Positions 50,642 to 56,022 of a DNA stretch of 56,022 bases are shown here, in pieces. Numbering within the stretch: position 1 is the first letter of the stretch; every line of letters begins with the position of its first letter. The stretch comes from Alphaproteobacteria bacterium (GTDB taxonomy: Bacteria; Pseudomonadota; Alphaproteobacteria; ATCC43930; CGMCC-115725): the NCBI GenBank assembly GCA_028871455.1, contig JAGWNF010000020.1:1-56022 (forward strand), in the 5' to 3' direction. The translations under genes were made by a program, and so were the position numbers. Below the pieces are notes generated by a model. The model searched no databases. It saw only the letters and a list, made by a program, of their open reading frames with translations, and had not been told where the DNA came from.

Positions 50642-51273
50642 ACGCTAGTCGTCGGGGCGTCGCGTAACCGCATCTGCGGTCGGCCATACCGGTCGACAAA
50701 ACCGCCGCTCCGGAGCAGGGCAAGGTTCGCCGCGAAATGCGCGGCCGCGCCGGCGCGACCGGCTCCCTCGAGCCAGTTCTGGTCGAGCAACGAGGCGAGA
50801 GCCGGATGGCCGAGCTCGGCCTCCCATAGGATGCCGAGCAACGAGGCCAGCGCCTCCTCGCGCTCGCGCGCCAAGCCGAACAAGGTCTGTGCCTGCACCG
50901 CGCGGTCGCGGTCGCCAGTTTCTGGTCCGGGACCGAGTCCGAAATCCACCCGGTGGCGCCGGTCCGGTGCTGCAAGCTGGTAATGCGCGACTTCGTGCAG
51001 CAGGACGTAGGCCTCGGTCGCGCTGCGAAACGCGGCACCGTCCCAAGACACGTCGGTCTGGGGCGGGTTTGGCGAAACCTTGATGCCAAATTTTGTTATA
51101 ATATCAATCGCGTCTGAGTGGTTCTTAATAGCTGTTTCGCCTTGGGCGCGAACCGCATCGTCAAGCCGCGCGAGCCGGCGGAAGACGGCGCGGGTGGCGG
51201 CATCGGCGAGCGAACCGGCGAAGGTAGTCAGCGTCGCTTCCAGCCGGTCATAGGCGATCGGCGTCAGAATCAT
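50638..51273 (-). CDS. Elongation factor P hydroxylase-like (EpmC/YfcM-type) metalloprotein
   Basis: A 211-residue protein. LLHEVAHYQLAAPDRRHRVDFG has H93-E94-x2-H97 and continues as in EpmC (HExAH, then RRxxVDFG). Gln-containing QAQTLFGLAREREEALASLL resembles the following EpmC region. EpmC hydroxylates the lysyl-lysine of EF-P, but this protein differs in many positions and no epmA, epmB or efp is in the window. A general HExxH metalloprotein is the fallback. Confidence 0.55.
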   Translation of the reverse strand: MILTPIAYDRLEATLTTFAGSLADAATRAVFRRLARLDDAVRAQGETAIKNHSDAIDIITKFGIKVSPNPPQTDVSWDGAAFRSATEAYVLLHEVAHYQLAAPDRRHRVDFGLGPGPETGDRDRAVQAQTLFGLAREREEALASLLGILWEAELGHPALASLLDQNWLEGAGRAGAAAHFAANLALLRSGGFVDRYGRPQMRLRDAPTTSV

Positions 51274-51345
51274 GGGACAGAAACAGCAGCTGTTCAGATC
51301 GTTGGCGCGCCCAACTACACCAAACCGGCGGCGGTTTCAAAGCGG

Positions 51346-52197
51346 CTAGATGCGCGGTTGTTGCGGCAGGTGGAGCGCGCGGCCAACGAGAGGCACGATT
51401 CCAAGCAACGACTCGCCACGCTCGGCCAGCTTATGGGCCTCATTGCGGCGCAACGAGGCGGCCGAGCGCACGCGATAGCGGGCTTGGCCGGGGACGTGCC
51501 GTTCGACAATGGTGACGTTCACACCGGCATGGCTCAAGCGATCTCGCAGGGCGAGCGCGTAATCGGCCCGGTCATAGGCGGCGAACTGTACCCAATAGCC
51601 GCCGTCTCGGCGCATAGCGGGGCCGGACGATTGGGCGGCGACGGCACGCTTCGCCAAGTCGGCAGCGCCGCCACGGTGGACCAGCGGCGCAATGCCGATC
51701 CGGCCTGCGGCCAATTCAAGATTGCGGTCGGCGCCGGTCCGGTCGGTGAGGGCGGCCGATCGGACGCTGTAATAACGTCGCCCGCCAGCCCCTGGTACTC
51801 GCTTGATTTCGGCCTTGATGCCGATGGTCGCCAACCGCGCGACCAGTTGGGCCGCATAGAATGGCCCGTCATAGGCGCCGTACTCGACCCAATACAGCGG
51901 CTTCGCCGCCTCGATCGGTACCGGCATGTTTCGACTGGCGGCCGGGTTGATCCGGACAAGTTTCGGTCTGGCGGGAATGGCAACGCTCGGCGGCACGGTA
52001 TGGGGCGCCGGCGCTGCGGCGATGCTCGGAGCAGGACCCGTTGCCGCTGCCGTCGATTGCATCGGCGTCGGTCGTAGTGCGTTCATGTAGACGGCGCCGT
52101 AGACGCCGAGAACCAGGACGAACAATACCGCGACCAGCAGGACGGCGCCGATGGCTCCGCCGAAGCGCGACGTGGTCTGGGACGATGAACTGCCCAC
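51346..52197 (-). CDS. Membrane protein with two SPOR domains
   Basis: A 283-residue protein. It has one membrane helix (about 13-38, GAIGAVLLVAVLFVLVLGVYG), a Pro/Ala-rich linker, and two SPOR-type repeats: about 100-175 (KPLYWVEYGAYDGPFYAAQLV) and about 200-275 (GGYWVQFAAYDRADYALALRD). It probably binds septal peptidoglycan. The start is a GTG with GGAGG 13 bases upstream. Confidence 0.8.
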   Translation of the reverse strand: MGSSSSQTTSRFGGAIGAVLLVAVLFVLVLGVYGAVYMNALRPTPMQSTAAATGPAPSIAAAPAPHTVPPSVAIPARPKLVRINPAASRNMPVPIEAAKPLYWVEYGAYDGPFYAAQLVARLATIGIKAEIKRVPGAGGRRYYSVRSAALTDRTGADRNLELAAGRIGIAPLVHRGGAADLAKRAVAAQSSGPAMRRDGGYWVQFAAYDRADYALALRDRLSHAGVNVTIVERHVPGQARYRVRSAASLRRNEAHKLAERGESLLGIVPLVGRALHLPQQPRI

Positions 52198-52499
52198 TCT
52201 GCCGGCGACCTCCCTCGCGTGGCCCCCACAAGCGCGGGCGGCGGAACGTCAAAAATTTATCACGCGGCGAAGAACCGACCTATGCCGAAAGCCGCAGAAT
52301 TCGCCCGCGAATCGGGTGCAACCCTGTTGATTGCGTGGATAACTCGACGCGGTGAAGCGACCGCGCCTGACTCGGTGTGCGCCAGATTCATTTTGGGCTC
52401 TCCCGATCGCGGCAGTCACCGTGTCGAGATGACGAATCGATGTGCGACCGAGAGCCCGAGCGGCGCCTCAAATAGCGCACTTTAGGTGCGGTCTCTGGG
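52198..52499. other. 302-base interval without a recognisable gene
   Basis: It lies between the divergent SPOR gene and an oxidoreductase fragment. It holds the ribosome site and presumably the promoter of the minus-strand SPOR gene near 52200-52260, with AT-rich AAAAATTTATC. I see no coding signature, hairpin or repeat in the rest. Confidence 0.4.
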
Positions 52500-52778
52500 A
52501 TGCCAAAGGCGCCGGCGAAAACGAACGGCAGGCGTGTCGCTCTCGTCGGTGCCGGTCCTGCCTCGCTCACCGTCGCGCAGGATCTGACGCCACTCGGCTA
52601 TCGCGTGGTGATCTTCGACGGCGATTCCGAGGCGCGTGACCTGCACGATCACGCTGAGACGGTGGACCAACCGCTCAACGCCCTGGGCGAGGCCAAGCTG
52701 ATTCCCGGCAACGAGGCGCTGCAGAAGCTCAACGCCAACCTGCGTTGCGTGGTCAGCGCTCGATATGTCCCAATATGA
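52500..52778 (+). pseudogene. FAD/NAD(P)-dependent oxidoreductase N-terminal remnant
   Basis: GRRVALVGAGPASLTVAQDL and TPLGYRVVIFDGD form the dinucleotide-binding start of GltD-like (glutamate synthase small subunit family) oxidoreductases. After residue about 43 the expected GGxxRxxIPxFRLP text is absent and the frame reads unrelated sequence to a stop. It overlaps the 3' end of the convergent membrane-protein gene by 26 bases. Confidence 0.6.
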
Positions 52779-54195
52779 ACGTGCGGCCGCTGGTGAGTTC
52801 GCGGTAACGCGGCATTTGTGCGGGCGAGAGTTCGTTCGGCCGGATCAGCAGCACATAATCGAAATGGGCGGCGAGGGCGGCGGTCGGTGTTTGCGTCGCG
52901 AACGCTGCGTAGGGCTCGCGATAACGCAACAGGGTATAGCCGAGACCGGCGAAGAGATCGGGCACCAACGCGCCGCGCTCGCTGACGGCGAGCGCGTCGA
53001 CATGCGCCAGCGGCGGATGCATCGCCGGCTCGACGATATTGGGATTGCGTCGCAGCGGCAGTAGCGTCGCGCCCTGCGGCAGCTGCGCGAAAGCCGCGCG
53101 GTACGCGCCGAATTCGGTCTGCCAGGCGTGGAACTGCACGACTGTCACCAGCCAGCGCAGGACGAACAGCGCCAAGACGAAAGCCTCGGCACGCGGCCGC
53201 CGCCGGCTGTCGCGCCACGTCAGGCTGGCGCACAGCACGAGCGCAATGATCGGCGGCACGCGGTAGTCGACGAAGGTCGCGGTGCCGATCTGGTGGGGCA
53301 GGGCGATATACGCCGCAGCCAATGCCGCGATCGGCAGCGTCATCTCGCGAGCGAATGCGAGACGATGTGCGGCGACGCCGACAGCGACGACGATGCCGAG
53401 CAACGACGCAGCATCGAACACCGGATTGTAGAAGCCGATCGCACCGACGGCCTCCGAGAGCTTCGTCAGCGGCGAAACGTAGGCGATGCCGCCGCCGATG
53501 ACGTGCGGCATGGCGAAGGCGTAGAGCGCGGCCGGCACCGCAAGATGGAGCAGGGCGACTAGTTCGCGGTGCCAGCGTCTTCGCCGTTCGCGCGCCGCGC
53601 CGAGTTCGTAGGCGCACAGCATTAGTGCATAAATCGCGAAGGCGAAGACGTGTGCTAGCAGGATGAGACAGCCGATGATCGCGAAGACCGGCAGCGCCCA
53701 GGGCCGATCGCGGCCGCGGATCCAGGCAGCGACTGCCCACAGCATCATCCCGACGCCGAAACTCAGATTGATGAATCCGAAGAGCAGTGGGCCGTTGTAT
53801 GCGAACAACGCGGCGGCAAGCGCGAAACGATTGCGACCGCCGAAGAGGGCATGATGCAGCGCAATCGAGCCCCAGAAGAGTTGGGCCACGGTCGCGGCCA
53901 GAAACAGCCGGAGGGCGCCGTCGATCGAGACCATGTGGTGAAAGACGGCGACCCAGGCGGCGGCGGCGAGGTTGGGCACGAGACGCCACTCGACGGTGTA
54001 ATAACGATCCGCGTCAGGCACGTCGCCGAAGAGCAGTTGCAGCACGACGCGATGGTTCGGCAGATCGTAGAGCGGGATGTCGCGAAAGACGAAAAACGGC
54101 GCGATAAGGAGCACCGTTGCCAGCGCATAGAGTGTGCCGGTATCGCCGAAAAACCGCCGCATCGCCCCCCGGCTCGCCGCTGGTCGATCTGTCAT
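52753..54195 (-). CDS. Polytopic membrane protein, possibly glycosyltransferase-like
   Basis: A 480-residue protein with about ten hydrophobic helices and a C-terminal soluble part (about 385-480). DIPLYDLPNHRVVLQLLFGD in the first loop has the acidic/His look of GT-C-type enzymes, but no signature is conclusive. The ATG at 54195 (MTDRPAASRGAM) avoids running into the divergent mutase-like gene, which the longer frame to 54288 would do; 54162 is also possible. Confidence 0.65.
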   Translation of the reverse strand: MTDRPAASRGAMRRFFGDTGTLYALATVLLIAPFFVFRDIPLYDLPNHRVVLQLLFGDVPDADRYYTVEWRLVPNLAAAAWVAVFHHMVSIDGALRLFLAATVAQLFWGSIALHHALFGGRNRFALAAALFAYNGPLLFGFINLSFGVGMMLWAVAAWIRGRDRPWALPVFAIIGCLILLAHVFAFAIYALMLCAYELGAARERRRRWHRELVALLHLAVPAALYAFAMPHVIGGGIAYVSPLTKLSEAVGAIGFYNPVFDAASLLGIVVAVGVAAHRLAFAREMTLPIAALAAAYIALPHQIGTATFVDYRVPPIIALVLCASLTWRDSRRRPRAEAFVLALFVLRWLVTVVQFHAWQTEFGAYRAAFAQLPQGATLLPLRRNPNIVEPAMHPPLAHVDALAVSERGALVPDLFAGLGYTLLRYREPYAAFATQTPTAALAAHFDYVLLIRPNELSPAQMPRYRELTSGRTFILGHIER

Positions 54196-54277
54196 TACCG
54201 GATCATCGGCGCCGCGCGCAACCGGCGCATTCGGCCGGCGTTGCGCCCTGGGGCGTGCTTCGCTATGAGGGGACTCG

Positions 54278-54550
54278 ATGGCCACCATCCTGCTGACGCG
54301 TCACGGCCACGTCGCGCGCACGGCCGATGCCATCCGGCTCGCGAGCGCGCGTCATCCGCACGATACGGTGGTATTCGTCGGTCATGTCAGCGTCAATCGT
54401 GCGCTGTTGCTGCAATGCCTCGATATGCCGCTGTCGGCCTATTGGCGGATCGAGCAAGAGCCCTGCACGCTCAACGAGATTGCGATCGTGGACCGATGCG
54501 TGCGCGTCGTACGCATCAACGACGCGCGGCATACCGAAGCGCTTAAATAG
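54278..54550 (+). pseudogene. Histidine phosphatase / phosphoglycerate mutase-like gene with in-frame internal deletion
   Basis: A 90-residue frame begins MATILLTRHGHVARTADAI with the catalytic RHG. It then jumps to HPHDTVVFVGHVSVNRALLLQ, the C-terminal block that normally reads GHDSVNR, and ends with SAYWRIEQEPCTLNEIAIV. About 110 central residues are missing without frame loss, and the Asp of GHD is now Val. A stable product is possible, but normal activity is unlikely. Confidence 0.65.
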
Positions 54551-54677
54551 CGGTCCGACGATTAACGCCGTGTAAGGTTCGCGCGCGCAAAGCTGCGTTC
54601 ACTTCGCGTTAGCCGTGCGTGGGGAGAATTTGCCCTCCTTGCGCCGCAAAGGCGACGCAGGATGTGTCCGTCGCGCT

Positions 54678-54688
54678 GGGGGGGGGGG
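54678..54688 (+). repeat. Homopolymeric G tract (11 G)
   Basis: Eleven consecutive G lie 44 bases upstream of the penicillin-binding protein start. An in-frame TAA (54697-54699) separates the tract from the coding frame, so slippage would act on the promoter or leader rather than on the protein. Confidence 0.8.
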
Positions 54689-54732
54689 ATGGTGCGTAAC
54701 GACGAGTACGAGTGGCGCGCGGTGCCCATCGG

Positions 54733-56022
54733 ATGATGAAGCTGTTGAAGGTTCTTCTGGGTCTGGCGCTATTCGGCGTCGCCGCCGGCACGGGCATCGC
54801 GGCGCTCGCCGTGTGGTACTTCGGCCGCGATCTGCCGGATTATCAGGCGCTGGCTGACTACAAACCGCCGGTAGTGACGCGGGTCTACGCCGCCGACGGG
54901 CGGTTGCTTGCACAATACGCAACCGAAGATCGCATTTTCGTGCCTGTGAGTGCGATGCCGCCGCTGGTGATCCATGCCTTCCTGGCCGCGGAGGACCGCT
55001 ATTTCTTCACCAATCCGGGAATCAATCCGCTCTCGATCATCCGGGCTGCGGCAATCGACGTGGTGCGGCTCGCCGAACACAAGCGGCCGATCGGCGCGTC
55101 GACCATCACGCAACAGGTCGCGAAGAATTTCTTTCTCAACAACAGGGTCTCGCTGGCGCGCAAGATCAAGGAGGCATTGCTTGCCATCCGCATGGACCAG
55201 GCGATGAGCAAGGATCGCATCCTCGAGCTGTATCTCAACGAGATCTATCTCGGCAACGGCAGCTACGGCGTCGCGGCGGCGGCGCTCAACTATTTCAACA
55301 AGCCGCTCGATCAGCTCGACGTGCAGGAAGCGGCATTCTTGGCGGCGCTGCCCAAGGCGCCGGACAACTACGATCCGCAGCGCCATCCGGAAGCGGCGAA
55401 AGACCGTCGCGACTGGGTGATCGACCGCATGGCGGACGCAGGATTCATCACGTCGCAACAGGCAAGCGCGGCCAAGGCACAGCCGATCGTGCTGCGGCAG
55501 CGCAGTCCGGCCGAGACGGCACGCGCGCCGTATTTTGCCAGCGAAGTGCGCAATGAGCTGCTTGCTCGCTACGGCTGGAAGAAGGTGTACCAGGGCGGAC
55601 TTGCGGTGCGCACCAGCCTCGATCCGCGGCTGCAGGCGGATGCCGACAAGGCGCTGCGCGATGCGCTCGAGGCCTATGACCGGCGCCACGGCTGGCGCGG
55701 TCCGGTGACGCACATCGCGCTTGGCGGCGACTGGCAATCGAGGCTCGCGGTCATTCCGCTGCCGGCCGGCGCGGAGGCGGTGCATTGGCGGCTCGCCGTA
55801 GTGCTGGCGACGCCGCCCGATGCGGCGATCATCGGCTTTCCCGACGGACGGCGCGCCGAGATTCCGTATCGGCAACTCCGTTGGGCGCGGAAGCATTTGA
55901 GCGACGACGCGGTTGGTCCGGTACCGGCGGATTCGGGGGCGGTGGTATCGGCGGGGGACGTGGTGCTGGTGCAGCGTCTGGATGGGTCGGGGAAGGTCTA
56001 CGGGCTGCGGCAGGTTCCGTTG
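54733..56022 (+). CDS. Penicillin-binding protein 1A-type, N-terminal 430 residues
   Basis: The gene runs off the window. An N-terminal membrane anchor (about 5-30) precedes a glycosyltransferase family 51 domain. AAEDRYFFTNPGINPLSI holds the catalytic Glu (E87), and GASTITQQVAKNFFLNN, RKIKEALLAIRMDQ and LELYLNEIYLGNGSYGVAAAA are its further motifs. The OB-like region and transpeptidase domain begin toward 300-430, but the SxxK active site lies beyond the end. The ATGATG at 54733 was chosen; no clear ribosome site is seen. It polymerises peptidoglycan at the inner membrane. Confidence 0.93.
   Translation, partial: MMKLLKVLLGLALFGVAAGTGIAALAVWYFGRDLPDYQALADYKPPVVTRVYAADGRLLAQYATEDRIFVPVSAMPPLVIHAFLAAEDRYFFTNPGINPLSIIRAAAIDVVRLAEHKRPIGASTITQQVAKNFFLNNRVSLARKIKEALLAIRMDQAMSKDRILELYLNEIYLGNGSYGVAAAALNYFNKPLDQLDVQEAAFLAALPKAPDNYDPQRHPEAAKDRRDWVIDRMADAGFITSQQASAAKAQPIVLRQRSPAETARAPYFASEVRNELLARYGWKKVYQGGLAVRTSLDPRLQADADKALRDALEAYDRRHGWRGPVTHIALGGDWQSRLAVIPLPAGAEAVHWRLAVVLATPPDAAIIGFPDGRRAEIPYRQLRWARKHLSDDAVGPVPADSGAVVSAGDVVLVQRLDGSGKVYGLRQVPL

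Noticed and set aside
54678-54735. Phase variation of the penicillin-binding protein by slippage within the coding frame
   Set aside because: A TAA at 54697-54699 lies in frame between the G tract and the ATG, so length changes cannot switch the protein frame.

Overview
This window is chromosomal DNA of a GC-rich alphaproteobacterium, most likely of the order Hyphomicrobiales (Bradyrhizobium/Xanthobacteraceae-like). The reasons are gene order (dgt-argS-SPOR-nagZ-M50-scpAB-tatBC-serS-surE-pcm; yajC-secD-secF-Mth938-phytoene synthase-like; uvrA/ssb-gyrA-coaD; recG/sdhE-mfd), an alphaproteobacterial LexA box (GTTC-N7-GTTC) between uvrA and ssb, a CtrA-type TTAA-N7-TTAA box in front of a Flp pilin, and FNR/FixK-type boxes. 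No rRNA operon, CRISPR array or complete insertion sequence was found. One tRNA gene (Lys) is present.

Layout. 1-149: right end of an IS3-family element. 0.3-12.6 kb: a long, tightly overlapping housekeeping block. 12.6-17.9 kb: a DUF815 ATPase, the Sec accessory genes yajC/secD/secF and two genes related to mitochondrial complex I assembly factors. 17.9-21.1 kb: mscL and a divergent sulfide-detoxification locus (TSUP exporter, rhodanese, SqrR/BigR-type repressor, persulfide-dioxygenase-like enzyme). 21.1-28.4 kb: uvrA, ssb, gyrA, coaD. 28.7-32 kb: an old-yellow-enzyme fossil, a lone Flp pilin, an SDR enzyme lacking its catalytic tyrosine, and a small sulfur/stress cluster (DUF2892, OsmC, DsrE, SHOCT) with an FNR-type box at each end. 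32-37.4 kb: FemAB-like protein and glycosyltransferase, two minus-strand terminators, a methyltransferase and a membrane protein. 37.4-40.6 kb: tRNA-Lys beside a histidine-kinase remnant, a lipoprotein, a type III polyketide synthase with its methyltransferase, and DUF502. 40.6-48.4 kb: recG, a foreign AT-rich insert, sdhE, mfd, a DsbA-like protein. 48.5-54.6 kb: a gene graveyard mixed with a few intact genes. 54.7 kb to the end: a penicillin-binding protein that runs off the window.

Two features stand out. First, serS carries an in-frame extra segment of about 70 residues inside the catalytic domain. It lies in a patch of about 46% GC whose foreign-looking codon use also covers the flanking conserved residues. 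Second, an insert of about 40% GC sits exactly between the first codon of recG, whose ATG is gone, and codon 127 of a truncated amidohydrolase. It encodes a 178-residue protein with an R-N-x3-H signature typical of HEPN ribonucleases.

About ten broken or shrunken genes (old yellow enzyme, GST leader, Gfo/Idh tail, histidine kinase, amidohydrolase, VOC, SDR, 2-hydroxyacid dehydrogenase, hydroxyisobutyrate dehydrogenase, an FAD oxidoreductase, phosphoglycerate mutase) sit between intact core genes. This suggests a genome actively losing accessory metabolism. All homology statements rest on reading motifs by eye; no database search was possible.
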